A stretch of DNA of 64,000 bases from contig CAKOLL010000005.1 of the NCBI GenBank assembly GCA_934096295.1, positions 51,167-115,166 of the forward strand, read 5' to 3'. The translations under genes were made by a program, and so were the position numbers. Within the stretch, counting starts at the first letter, position 1; every line of letters starts with the position of its first letter. The stretch comes from an uncultured Bacilli bacterium. Its GTDB lineage: Bacteria > Bacillota_I > Bacilli_A > RF39 > UBA660. The notes under the pieces were generated by a model. That model was not told the origin of the DNA, made no database searches, and saw only the letters and a list, made by a program, of their open reading frames with translations. Of the stretch, positions 37,595-45,942 are shown in pieces.

Positions 37595-37927
37595 AACCTC
37601 ACCCCGCTAACTAAATTTCCTAACTAAATTTTAACCCATTTTGAACAAAAATAAAAGACTAAATTTACAATTTTGATAACTTTTTTATAATCCCCAAAAT
37701 TATCAACATTAAAAACCTAGAATTTATGCATATTCTAACAAGTTATCAACACTATCAACAAAATTTTGTTCACAACCCACTTATCCACAAACTATCAACA
37801 ACGCATATTTTGATAAAATGTTGTTAATTCTGTGGATAAATTTTACTAGTTATCAACATTTTATCAACAATCCACAAAAATGGCTAGTTATTAACAAAAA
37901 AACATGTTATAATAAAAAAGATGTAAA
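37595..37927. other. oriC: Replication origin (oriC) upstream of dnaA
   Basis: 333 bases without a gene, crowded with DnaA boxes. Consensus TTATCCACA at 37781-37789 and its complement TGTGGATAA at 37831-37839. Variants TTATCAACA at 37700, 37743, 37850 and 37861; CTATCAACA at 37752 and 37792; TTATTAACA at 37888. Runs of A/T flank the cluster. Gene direction reverses here, as expected at a bidirectional origin. A second origin part could be the dnaA-dnaN gap. Confidence 0.9.
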
Positions 37928-38746
37928 ATGGAAAAAGTAGCAATATTAAATGATACACATGGCAATTTATTTTTATTAAATAAAGCCCTAGATTACTTAA
38001 AGGATAAAAACATATCCAAATATTTAGTATGTGGTGATTTTTTAACTGATGGACCAGATGATAACCAAGTACTAGATACACTAAAAAAATTAAATGCAGA
38101 AATAATTTTAGGAAATAGAGAAGAATCATTATTAAATCTTACCCCAAATGCTGGTGATGTAACTGAAAAATATTATTCATTCTACTATACATATAACCAA
38201 TTATCAGAAGAAAACATCGAATACTTAAAAACATTACCAACAACAAAGGTAATTAACATTGGTAACAAAAAGATATGTATGTCACACGGAAGTCCATATA
38301 AAAGTAGGGATATAATAACTAATACATCATATGAAATGTTTGATAAGTTAATTAAAGATTACAATGCAGATATTTATCTTTTTGCCCATACTCATCGCAA
38401 CTTTGAAAAAGTATACAAAAATAAACTATTTGTTAATTCTGGTGCAGTAAATTTAGCTATGGGAAAATCACAAGTATCAACTTTTGGAATACTTTCTATT
38501 TCTGATGATTTAATCATTTATGATCAAGTAGTATTACCATATAATTTCAAAGAAGTAAAAGAATACTACACAAAGAGTGAATACTATAAAGAACATCCTG
38601 AATGGTGCAACATTATATTATATATGCTTAAAGATGGTATTGAATACAATGCTAAATTTTCTAAAATGTATGACTATAACAAAAGCTTAAAAACAAATTA
38701 TTACAAATTTACTTTTATCTATAATCTTCCTAAAATAGTTGAATAA
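37928..38746 (+). CDS. Calcineurin-like metallophosphoesterase (YfcE/MJ0936-like)
   Basis: 272 residues. Metal-binding motifs in order: NDTHGN (residues 8-13), CGDFLTDG, GNREE, SHGSP and FAHTHRNF. It should hydrolyse phosphodiesters or phosphomonoesters in the cytoplasm; the substrate is unknown. The last 100 residues are an added domain rich in Tyr and Lys. It is the first rightward gene beyond oriC, inserted between dnaA and rpmH, which are usually adjacent. Confidence 0.85.
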   Translation: MEKVAILNDTHGNLFLLNKALDYLKDKNISKYLVCGDFLTDGPDDNQVLDTLKKLNAEIILGNREESLLNLTPNAGDVTEKYYSFYYTYNQLSEENIEYLKTLPTTKVINIGNKKICMSHGSPYKSRDIITNTSYEMFDKLIKDYNADIYLFAHTHRNFEKVYKNKLFVNSGAVNLAMGKSQVSTFGILSISDDLIIYDQVVLPYNFKEVKEYYTKSEYYKEHPEWCNIILYMLKDGIEYNAKFSKMYDYNKSLKTNYYKFTFIYNLPKIVE

Positions 38747-38795
38747 TTACAAAAATGTGATAGAATAATTTTTAACTTGAAGGGAGATTTTTCAT

Positions 38796-39458
38796 ATGGC
38801 TAATATTTTAGAATCAAAAGAAAAAATAAAACAGCTTTTACTAACAAACAAAGCTAAATTTTCTAAAGAAGTATTTGATTATTTAAATTCATTAATTGAG
38901 TTAGAGTTTGCGGTAACAAAAGATTATATAAGCAAGCAAGATAGGGAAGAACTATCTAAAAATAATATCTATTATCAAATTGCATTATATAACATTTATC
39001 ATATAATAGATGAGATACTATCTAAGTTAGACACTATTAAATTTGTAAGTTATGAAGATTATCCAACATATAGTGCATATGAAATGCAAGGTATGTATAA
39101 ATCATTATCTGAGACAAATTCTACACTTTTTAGATTAATAAGGATTCTTTACGATACAAATAATCAAGAAAATATATCTATTATAAACGATTATTATCTT
39201 TCATGTGATGGTGTTACATCCCATGAAAAAGATTTAGATTTTCAACAAAAAAATGTTATATCAAGCAAGTTACATCAAAAATTACTTGAAGCATTTGATC
39301 TTACATCGATTCCTTTTTGTTCATATCAACCAGAATATACTAAAGATAGTGAAAACAAAAAATTAAATATAATAACCAAAGACACAAAATTAGTACGAAC
39401 TCTTCCTAAAATAACATTTACACATGAATTACATCAAGGATATTATACAAAAAAGTAG
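38796..39458 (+). CDS. Uncharacterised soluble protein
   Basis: 220 residues, no membrane segment and no motif I can name. It is predicted mostly helical in the first 150 residues (LLLTNKAKFSKEVFDYLNSLIELE), with a basic, beta-like C-terminus ending in HELHQGYYTKK. AAGGGAGA precedes the ATG. It sits between oriC and rpmH behind the phosphoesterase gene. Confidence 0.7.
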   Translation: MANILESKEKIKQLLLTNKAKFSKEVFDYLNSLIELEFAVTKDYISKQDREELSKNNIYYQIALYNIYHIIDEILSKLDTIKFVSYEDYPTYSAYEMQGMYKSLSETNSTLFRLIRILYDTNNQENISIINDYYLSCDGVTSHEKDLDFQQKNVISSKLHQKLLEAFDLTSIPFCSYQPEYTKDSENKKLNIITKDTKLVRTLPKITFTHELHQGYYTKK

Positions 39459-39497
39459 ATAATTTGACATTAAAACAGCTATAAATAGCAATTTTTC

Positions 39498-39527
39498 TTG
39501 ACTTATTCCCATCTTTAATATTATAAT
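39498..39527 (+). promoter_or_regulatory. rpmH promoter
   Basis: TTGACT (39498-39503), 18 bases, TATAAT (39522-39527), 35 bases before the rpmH start. Confidence 0.75.
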
Positions 39528-39561
39528 AATAACGCTATTAAAGAAAAGGAGAAATTATATT

Positions 39562-39684
39562 ATGAAAAGAACATATCAACCAAATAAAAGAAAAGCAGCT
39601 AAAAAACATGGTTTTTTTGCTCGCAAAGAAACTGATATTTTAAAGAATCGTCGTAGAAAAGGACGTAAAGTTTTATGTAAATAA
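39562..39684 (+). CDS. rpmH: 50S ribosomal protein L34
   Basis: 40 residues, MKRTYQPNKRKAAKKHGFFA then RRRKGRKVLCK: the unmistakable basic L34. It is four residues shorter than the common 44, with the loop between the helices trimmed. AAAGGAGA is the ribosome site. Position before rnpA is universal. Confidence 0.97.
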   Translation: MKRTYQPNKRKAAKKHGFFARKETDILKNRRRKGRKVLCK

Positions 39685-39710
39685 AAAACCACTTTAATGT
39701 GGTTTTTTTT
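39684..39710 (+). terminator. Hairpin between rpmH and rnpA
   Basis: AAAAACCAC/GTGGTTTTT stem with a 6-base loop and T8 run. It starts at the rpmH stop, so rnpA expression depends on read-through or another start. Confidence 0.85.
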
Positions 39711-39723
39711 CCTAAACGCAAAT

Positions 39724-40053
39724 ATGAAAAGATATGAAATGGTAAAATCTCATGAAGAATTTAATGAGATTATAAATAAAGGAAATAAAATAAAAGGAAA
39801 ATATGTTTTTATATTTTCAAAAGAAAAAGAATATCCAAAACCTAACTTTGGTATTGCCGTAGGTAAAAAATTAGGCAATGCTGTAGTTAGAAATAAATTT
39901 AAACGACAATTTCGAAATATTGTAGATAATAATAGATTTCTCTTTAAAAATAATCACAATTATATTATAATGATTAAAAAGGAAGCAAATCATGCTTCAT
40001 TTAGTGATTTAGAAAATGATTTAATAAATACACTGAAGAAAGGAAATTCATGA
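39724..40053 (+). CDS. rnpA: Ribonuclease P protein component
   Basis: 109 residues from the ATG at 39724 (MKRYEMVKSHEEFNEII). The in-frame ATG at 39697 lies within the rpmH terminator and is rejected. The RNR motif appears as VRNKFKRQFRNIV. It binds the RNase P RNA and aids 5' maturation of tRNA. No good ribosome site precedes the start, suggesting weak translation. It ends TCATGA, overlapping yidC. Confidence 0.94.
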   Translation: MKRYEMVKSHEEFNEIINKGNKIKGKYVFIFSKEKEYPKPNFGIAVGKKLGNAVVRNKFKRQFRNIVDNNRFLFKNNHNYIIMIKKEANHASFSDLENDLINTLKKGNS

Positions 40054-41090
40054 AAAATAAAGTAATGGCAATTATACTTGTTTGTGTTTTATTACTTACA
40101 AGTGGATGTGGTGACAATAAATATATAAAAGATAAAGATAATAAAATAGTAACATATGAAGCAACAGGGCAAATGCTTGAAAAAGATATTGTATGTTTAC
40201 CAGAAAAAGATGGAGAACTATATAACTTATATAAAGAGTATAAAGACCAATTAAATATTGATTTTGAAGATTTACCAGCATGTACAGATTTTAAAGTTAC
40301 ATCAAATGAATCTTCAGGATTATGGGAATTCTTTTTTGTAAAACCTTTGGCATTCTTAATCCTTGCTTTAGGTAAATTAGTTGGTAACTTTGGTATTTCT
40401 TTAATACTTATTGGGCTAGCTATAAGACTTATACTTTTACCATTTACAATAAAAAGTACTAAGCAAACAATGAATATGAAAAAAGCTCAACCTGAAATTG
40501 AAAAGATTGAAAGAAAATATCGTAATAGAACAGATAATGAATCATTAATGGCTAAAAGTCAAGAAACGATGTTAGTATACAAAAAATATAAAGTAAATCC
40601 AATGATTGGTTGCTTAATGGCTTTCATTCAATTACCATTATTCTTTGCTTTCTTACAAGCAATTTATAGAACACCAGCAATATATGAAGAAACATTATTA
40701 ACATTTAATTTAGGTATGACTCCACTAGTGGGAATTAAAACTGGTAATTATCTATATTTACTACTTTTAGTTTTAATCGCTGTATCAACATATTTCTCAT
40801 TTAAACAAACAATGTCTCAGACAGGTAATGCAGCTCCAGAAGCAGCTAAACAAATGAAAACAATGTTATATGTAATGCTTGTAGTTATAACTTATGCATC
40901 ATTAACATTACCAACAGCATTAGCTTTCTACTGGATTGTAACATATGCATTTATCGCAGTACAAAATATAATTATTAATAAAGTTAATAACAAAGACTTA
41001 ACTAATAATAAGAAAGATAATAATAAAAAAGATAAAATAAAAGATAAATTAGTTAAGAAAGAAGGTATGAAGTATGGAAAAGATAATTAA
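40050..41090 (+). CDS. yidC: Membrane protein insertase YidC (SpoIIIJ/OxaA type)
   Basis: 346 residues. Lipoprotein signal peptide with lipobox LTSGC (Cys20 likely lipidated), an extracytoplasmic domain to about residue 85, then five membrane segments of the YidC core (from WEFFFVKPLAFLI). The hydrophilic-groove Arg is in IGLAIRLILLP. The C-terminus is a lysine-rich tail that can contact ribosomes. It overlaps rnpA by 4 bases and khpB by 17. Confidence 0.96.
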   Translation: MKNKVMAIILVCVLLLTSGCGDNKYIKDKDNKIVTYEATGQMLEKDIVCLPEKDGELYNLYKEYKDQLNIDFEDLPACTDFKVTSNESSGLWEFFFVKPLAFLILALGKLVGNFGISLILIGLAIRLILLPFTIKSTKQTMNMKKAQPEIEKIERKYRNRTDNESLMAKSQETMLVYKKYKVNPMIGCLMAFIQLPLFFAFLQAIYRTPAIYEETLLTFNLGMTPLVGIKTGNYLYLLLLVLIAVSTYFSFKQTMSQTGNAAPEAAKQMKTMLYVMLVVITYASLTLPTALAFYWIVTYAFIAVQNIIINKVNNKDLTNNKKDNNKKDKIKDKLVKKEGMKYGKDN

Positions 41091-41679
41091 AGAGGGAAAA
41101 AGTGTTGAAGCAGCATTAAGTGCTTTAATGGAAGAAAATAATATTTCCAAAGAAGAATTCTTATACACAAGCACAGTTAAAAAAGGTAAGTTATTTCAAG
41201 GAACTATTTATGAAGTAACAGCTTATTTAAAAACTGATATTAATAATGAAATAAAAGAATTTTTAAGACAAGCCGTAGAAAACATGGGCCTTGAGGTAAC
41301 AATGGAACTTACCAATAAAGATGATAGAGTTACAATAAGAATGTTTTCTAATAAAGACTATATCTTAATTGGTAAAGAAGGAGCCACTCTAAAAGCTTTA
41401 GAAACATTAGCAAAACAATATATTCAAAATACAACAGGAATATATTATAAATTTAATTTAGATGTTTCTAATTACAAAGAAAAAAATATTAAAAGACTAG
41501 AATGGTTAGCTAAGAAAACTGCTAAAGAGGTAGTTTCTACGAACGTACCGGTTGCACTAGATAATATGACATCATATGAAAGAAGAATTATTCATAGTGC
41601 TTTAACAGATTTTAAAGGTGTAAAAACCGAAAGTGAAGGCGAAGAACCAAATAGACATATCGTTATCAAACCACTTTAA
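41074..41679 (+). CDS. khpB: RNA-binding protein KhpB (Jag/EloR)
   Basis: 201 residues: Jag N-terminal domain (1-50, EGKSVEAALSALM), KH domain (about 80-145, with LIGKEGATLKALETL) and R3H domain (about 150-201, SYERRIIHSALTDF). KhpB pairs with KhpA to bind RNA and regulate cell elongation in Gram-positives. Normally mnmE follows directly; here 4.3 kb of accessory DNA intervenes. Confidence 0.95.
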   Translation: MEKIIKEGKSVEAALSALMEENNISKEEFLYTSTVKKGKLFQGTIYEVTAYLKTDINNEIKEFLRQAVENMGLEVTMELTNKDDRVTIRMFSNKDYILIGKEGATLKALETLAKQYIQNTTGIYYKFNLDVSNYKEKNIKRLEWLAKKTAKEVVSTNVPVALDNMTSYERRIIHSALTDFKGVKTESEGEEPNRHIVIKPL

Positions 41680-41691
41680 TAGTGGTTTTTT
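41668..41691 (+). terminator. Terminator of the rnpA-yidC-khpB operon
   Basis: AAACCACT/AGTGGTTT stem with TTAAT loop and T-run, overlapping the khpB stop. Confidence 0.9.
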
Positions 41692-41702
41692 AATGTCTAA
41701 AT

Positions 41703-41819
41703 TTAGGAAAAATGTGTAAATTAAGCCAAAAATAGTTGGAATTTTGTGTAAAAGATGGTTAAAATAACTGGAAAAATGTGTAAAAACAGGTTGAAATGGT
41801 TGGAATTTTGTGATAAAAT
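41703..41819 (+). repeat. Four imperfect direct repeats, 32-33 bp period, carrying the ATPase promoter
   Basis: Units begin TTGGAA or CTGGAA (first copy TTAGGAA) followed by a few A/T and TGTGTAAA, at 41703, 41736, 41768 and 41800. Variants alternate: copies 1 and 3 read GGAAAAATGTGTAAA, copies 2 and 4 GGAATTTTGTG. TTGAAA (41791-41796)-17-TAAAAT (41814-41819) is the best promoter and straddles the last copy. Confidence 0.85.
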
Positions 41820-41838
41820 TATAATGAGGTGAGGTAAA

Positions 41839-43179
41839 ATGCTAAGATTAAAACGAAAAATAGATCAATTTTTGATAGATTGGAAAAATTCAGAATATAA
41901 GATGCCATTAATAGTAAAAGGTGCAAGACAGATAGGTAAAACTGATGCAATAGAAAATTTTGCAAAAAATAACTATAAAAATTTTGTTGAAATTAATTTT
42001 GCATTACAAAAGGAATATAAATCTATTTTTGATAATGGCTTTGATGTTGACAATATAATAAATAACATATCAATGATAAACAACGATTTTGTTTTTGAAC
42101 CGAGAGACACGTTAATATTTTTCGATGAAATTCAAGATTGCATTAACTGTGCAACGTCACTAAAATCATTTAATATTGATAAAAGATTTGATGTAATATG
42201 TTCAGGATCAATGTTAGGAATAAATTATAGCGAAATTGAATCTAATAGCGTAGGGAATAAACAAGACTATGTAATGTATTCTATGGATTTTGAAGAATTT
42301 TTATGGGCCAAAGGTTACAAAGAAAATCAAATAGAAGAATTATATCTATGTATGAAAAATTGTACACCTTTATCAAGTACAGCAATGGATGTAATGATGA
42401 AGGTATTTAAAGAATATATGTTAATAGGTGGAATGCCAGCAATTGTAGAAAGATACATTGAAAATAATAATTTTAGTGGTATTCTAGAAATGCAAAAACA
42501 AATATTACTTGATTATGAAGAAGATATTTCAAAGTATGCTCAAGGTTTTGATAAAGCAAGAGTTTTAAATGCATATAGAAAAATTTCAACATTTTTAGGA
42601 AATGAAAATAAAAAATTTCAAATTTCAAAACTATCCCCTGGAGCTAGAAATCGTGAATATTGTGGAGTTTCAGATTGGTTGTCTGATGCAGGAATAGTAA
42701 ATATATCTTATTGCATGGAGGTTTGTGAATTACCCTTAAAAGGAAATTATAATCCAGATAATTATAGACTATATTTTTCTGATACAGGATTATTAATTGC
42801 ATCACTGGATGATGAAGCTCAAGAAGATTTAAGAAAAAATAAAAACTTTAATACTTATAAAGGAGCAATTTATGAAAATATAATTAGTGAAATTCTAGTA
42901 AAAGAAGGATATCAATTATATTTTTATAAAAATGAAAAAGGCACAATAGAAATGGATTTCTTTATTAGAGATACGAATTCATTAATACCAGTTGAAGTTA
43001 AAGCAAATGATAATGCAACAGTTTCACTAAATAATTTAATTGATAGTAATAAATATAAAGATATAAAATATGGTATTAAGTTATGCAATAAAAATATTGG
43101 TTTTAATGGCAAGTTTTACACATTCCCATATTTTATGGCATTCCTTCTTAAAAGATATTTAAAAGAAAAAAACACTTAA
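41839..43179 (+). CDS. DUF4143-type AAA ATPase (AAA_14) with C-terminal PD-(D/E)XK-like region
   Basis: 446 residues. Walker A KGARQIGKTD (27-36), Walker B TLIFFDEIQ, a GSMLG sensor region, a short winged-helix-like middle, and the C-terminal DUF4143 region with IEMDFFIRD...PVEVKAND, a nuclease-like D-ExK pattern. A strong GGTGAGG ribosome site precedes it. It is first gene of the island between khpB and mnmE. Function unknown; same family but a different subgroup from the ATPase at 11684-12898. Confidence 0.85.
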   Translation: MLRLKRKIDQFLIDWKNSEYKMPLIVKGARQIGKTDAIENFAKNNYKNFVEINFALQKEYKSIFDNGFDVDNIINNISMINNDFVFEPRDTLIFFDEIQDCINCATSLKSFNIDKRFDVICSGSMLGINYSEIESNSVGNKQDYVMYSMDFEEFLWAKGYKENQIEELYLCMKNCTPLSSTAMDVMMKVFKEYMLIGGMPAIVERYIENNNFSGILEMQKQILLDYEEDISKYAQGFDKARVLNAYRKISTFLGNENKKFQISKLSPGARNREYCGVSDWLSDAGIVNISYCMEVCELPLKGNYNPDNYRLYFSDTGLLIASLDDEAQEDLRKNKNFNTYKGAIYENIISEILVKEGYQLYFYKNEKGTIEMDFFIRDTNSLIPVEVKANDNATVSLNNLIDSNKYKDIKYGIKLCNKNIGFNGKFYTFPYFMAFLLKRYLKEKNT

Positions 43180-43290
43180 TAAAGTCAAATTATTATCTGT
43201 ATAAATTAAAATTATAATAGATATAGTATATACTTATTTTTAATATAAATTAATATTATAAAATTAATTTATGAAAGGAATAAGTGTAGT

Positions 43291-43623
43291 ATGGAAAATC
43301 TAAGAATAATCAGAGAAAAAAGACATAAAAGTCAATTAAATGTAGCTTTAGCAGTGGGTGTAACTCAAGAATCAATAAGTATGTATGAATCTGGAGTAAG
43401 TTATCCAAGTGCCATAGTATTAATTAAATTAGCAAAATATTTAGAAACTAGCACAGACTATTTACTAGGATTAACAGATGATGATACTCCAATAAAATAT
43501 ATGAATAGAAACTTAAGTAACAAAGAAAAAGAATTATTGGATAAATTTATATATTTAGCAACTGAAGATCAATTAAAGTTAATTGGATATGCTGATTCAT
43601 TAAATATCAAAGTTACAAATTAA
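43291..43623 (+). CDS. XRE-family transcriptional regulator
   Basis: 110 residues. N-terminal Cro/C1 helix-turn-helix (RREKRHKSQLNVALAVGVTQESISMYESG region, residues about 5-60), then a 45-residue helical tail (NKEKELLDKFIYLATEDQLKL) likely for dimerisation. AAAGGAATAAG precedes the ATG. Convergent with a second XRE gene, with a shared hairpin between them. Confidence 0.85.
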   Translation: MENLRIIREKRHKSQLNVALAVGVTQESISMYESGVSYPSAIVLIKLAKYLETSTDYLLGLTDDDTPIKYMNRNLSNKEKELLDKFIYLATEDQLKLIGYADSLNIKVTN

Positions 43624-43660
43624 AACAAGTTCTTATTAATTATTTTGAACTTGTTTTTTC
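43622..43660. terminator. Bidirectional terminator between convergent XRE genes
   Basis: AAACAAGTTC (43623-43632) pairs with GAACTTGTTT (43647-43656). A T-run follows on the plus strand and, via the A-run, partly on the minus strand. Confidence 0.8.
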
Positions 43661-43885
43661 TATATCAACAATGGATTTAGGATAAGGTTTTCTTTCATCA
43701 GTAAGGTACAATAAATAATCAATTGAAGTATTATAAAATTTAGCTAATTTTTTAAGTACATCGGTAGGTATATCATTAGTTTCTACTTCATATTTAGAAT
43801 AACCTGTTTGAGTAATACCTAAAACTTTAGCTATATCATTTTGTATTATATCTTTATCTTCACGGAGTTCTTTTAATCTATTCAC
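43640..43885 (-). CDS. XRE-family transcriptional regulator, likely local repressor
   Basis: 81 residues. Helix-turn-helix DIIQNDIAKVLGITQTGYSKYE, followed by the tail TDERKPYPKSI shared with the XRE protein at 2981-3211. It is divergent from the large secreted-protein gene at 43988. Two direct AAAATGGCTTA repeats lie between them, so it may repress that gene and itself (inference). Confidence 0.83.
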   Translation of the reverse strand: MNRLKELREDKDIIQNDIAKVLGITQTGYSKYEVETNDIPTDVLKKLAKFYNTSIDYLLYLTDERKPYPKSIVDIEKTSSK

Positions 43886-43918
43886 ATTTTTTACCTCACA
43901 AAAAAGATATCATATTCC

Positions 43919-43959
43919 AAAATGGCTTATTGACTTTTAAGATAAAATGGCTTAAAATA
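43919..43959 (+). promoter_or_regulatory. Promoter with direct-repeat operator ahead of the secreted-protein gene
   Basis: TTGACT (43930-43935), 17 bases, TAAAAT (43953-43958). AAAATGGCTTA occurs at 43919-43929, just before the -35, and again at 43944-43954, in the spacer, 25 bp apart. This is a typical repressor arrangement. Confidence 0.65.
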
Positions 43960-43987
43960 CAGTTATAAAATAATTAGGAGAAAGAAC

Positions 43988-45922
43988 ATGGAAAATAGAA
44001 AGACAAAAGTGATTAGTGTGGTATCAATTATTGCACTTGCATTAACCCTTGTTACTGCAACATATGCATATTTTGCTGCCCAAACAGGTGAAGGCGCCCA
44101 AACTGATATTAAGATAAATGCTAGTACTGTAGATACTTTAACATTTGAAACAGGTTCAGCATTAAATTTATCACTTGACCAAGATAATTTTGCAAGTGGC
44201 AAAGGAAATCAAACGGGTTCAACATTTGCAAAAGCAATGCTTTCTGCAAATAGTAAAACAAATACCGCAACAAAGTATTATTATTTGTATTTAAATATAT
44301 CAAAAAACACATTTAATTATACACAAGATACAAATACGCCAGAAATACTTTTAACAGTAACAGATGGTAGTAATAATGAAATAACTAGCGTTTCAGGTTT
44401 AACTTATAAAACAGTAACAGATGGTAGTGGAGCAACAATAAAAGGATTTGATATCACAACAGGTATTGGATTAATAACTCTATTTAATAATAAAGAAATA
44501 ACAGCAAGTCCTCAAAAAACAGATACTTGGAATGTAACAGTAACATTTATAAATTATGATAAAGATCAAAGTAAGAATGCAGGGAAAAGTTTTAATGCAA
44601 AATTAATTGCTCAACAAAAAGAAATATCAGATTCTGTTTCTGATTATTGTAAGAATGGAGATAACTTAGCAAATTGTATTATTTCATTGGGAGCACCAGA
44701 TATTTTTGGAGCAACAAAAGTATATCATCATGATGAAAATTTAGTAAATGGAGCAAATGATAACTCATATAGATATGCAGGTGGAGATAATACTTGTACA
44801 TTTAATGGTAAAAATGTTCAAGGTGCATATAGTAATGCAACATTTGGTGCATCAAATGAAAATGATTGTAAAAAAGTATACTCTATTACAAGTACTGATG
44901 TAAATTTACTAGTAGATGATTCATTGACAAGATTATTATCAGATGAAAAACCAGTGACATGGAGTGAAGGTGCCTGTAAAACCACAGATGGTGAAAGTGT
45001 TAATGTTGGTTTTGCCAGTGGAAAATTTAATCCAGTTACAGAAGCAACATGTAAAGGAAAATCTTATATAGTAAAAACTGATGATTTAACTGCTCGTGTA
45101 GCAAATTTAAATATGGAATATGCAGGTGGTGGAAAATGGAATGGAGTTAATAACTTTGTATGTTTTGGCTCATCAGAAACACCATGCCCAACAGATAATT
45201 TATATAGAATAATCGGAGTAATAGATGGCAAAGTAAAATTAATAAAATATGATTATGCCACAAGTACATTGCTAGGAACAGACGGAGATTATGGGGAGTC
45301 AAGTAATCCGGATTCAACATATTACAAAGGAAGTTTAACATCAATAGATCAATATTATTGGAATTATAAAAATGATACAAGTATAAATAATGGTTACGGT
45401 TCAAATATATGGAGTACAAGTTTGCTAAATAAAATAAATCTAAATACAAACTTTATAAATAACATAGGTAGTACATGGGCAAATAAAATAGCCACAACAA
45501 CATGGAAAGTCGGAGGAAATACTAATATCCTTTCTTCAGTTCCATCAGTGGCATATCAAAATGAAATAGTAGCTCCAGCAGAAAATACAACATATGAAGC
45601 AAAAATAGGATTAATGTATGCATCAGATTATTATTATGCTGCAAGCCCAAGGGCGTGGACATTAGTAGGATGTGATTTAGATGAAGGAAAAGATTATAGT
45701 ACTGCATCACCTAATAATTGGATATATATGGGACATAATGAGTGGATAGTTTCCCGTAAATCTGAAAGTTCGATCAAAGCGTTTCTTGTGTATAGCGATG
45801 GTTTCGTGTTCGTTGGCGATGCTAGCAACGACTTTGGGGTGCGTCCGTCCTTTAATCTTTCATCTTCCGTAACCTATGTATCGGGGAGCGGAAGTATGAG
45901 CAACCCAATTCGCATAAACTAA
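43988..45922 (+). CDS. Large secreted surface protein with candidate hypervariable C-lectin-type tail
   Basis: 644 residues. N-terminal signal peptide (basic start, hydrophobic 9-27, then ATYAYFAAQ, like SipW-type/TasA-camelysin leaders). A conserved domain of about 180 residues follows and is shared with the protein starting at 63639. Then come Cys-containing segments (CKNGDNLANC, CTFNG, ENDCKK, CFGSSETPC) and YRIIGVIDGKVKLIK. The last 60 residues read like the tail of C-lectin-fold variable proteins (AFLVYSDGFVFVGDAS, then GVRPSFNL). From about 45751 G+C jumps to about 46% against about 30% just before, with mostly NNT/NNC codons. Secreted binding protein; ligand unknown. Confidence 0.8.
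   Translation: MENRKTKVISVVSIIALALTLVTATYAYFAAQTGEGAQTDIKINASTVDTLTFETGSALNLSLDQDNFASGKGNQTGSTFAKAMLSANSKTNTATKYYYLYLNISKNTFNYTQDTNTPEILLTVTDGSNNEITSVSGLTYKTVTDGSGATIKGFDITTGIGLITLFNNKEITASPQKTDTWNVTVTFINYDKDQSKNAGKSFNAKLIAQQKEISDSVSDYCKNGDNLANCIISLGAPDIFGATKVYHHDENLVNGANDNSYRYAGGDNTCTFNGKNVQGAYSNATFGASNENDCKKVYSITSTDVNLLVDDSLTRLLSDEKPVTWSEGACKTTDGESVNVGFASGKFNPVTEATCKGKSYIVKTDDLTARVANLNMEYAGGGKWNGVNNFVCFGSSETPCPTDNLYRIIGVIDGKVKLIKYDYATSTLLGTDGDYGESSNPDSTYYKGSLTSIDQYYWNYKNDTSINNGYGSNIWSTSLLNKINLNTNFINNIGSTWANKIATTTWKVGGNTNILSSVPSVAYQNEIVAPAENTTYEAKIGLMYASDYYYAASPRAWTLVGCDLDEGKDYSTASPNNWIYMGHNEWIVSRKSESSIKAFLVYSDGFVFVGDASNDFGVRPSFNLSSSVTYVSGSGSMSNPIRIN
45751..45922 (+). other. Candidate variable region (DGR-type) at the 3' end of the secreted-protein gene
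   Basis: By count 78 of 169 bases are G or C over 45751-45919, unlike anything nearby. Codons are rich in TTC, GTT, GAT, AGC, AAC and GGC, as if adenines of AAY codons had been replaced. It ends in the fixed-looking GVRPSFNL segment. No reverse transcriptase or template repeat lies in this window. Confidence 0.5.
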
Positions 45923-45942
45923 AATGTGGCTAAATAAAAATC

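Noticed and set aside
39697..39723. Longer rnpA start at 39697
   Set aside because: It lies inside the rpmH terminator hairpin and adds residues foreign to the family.
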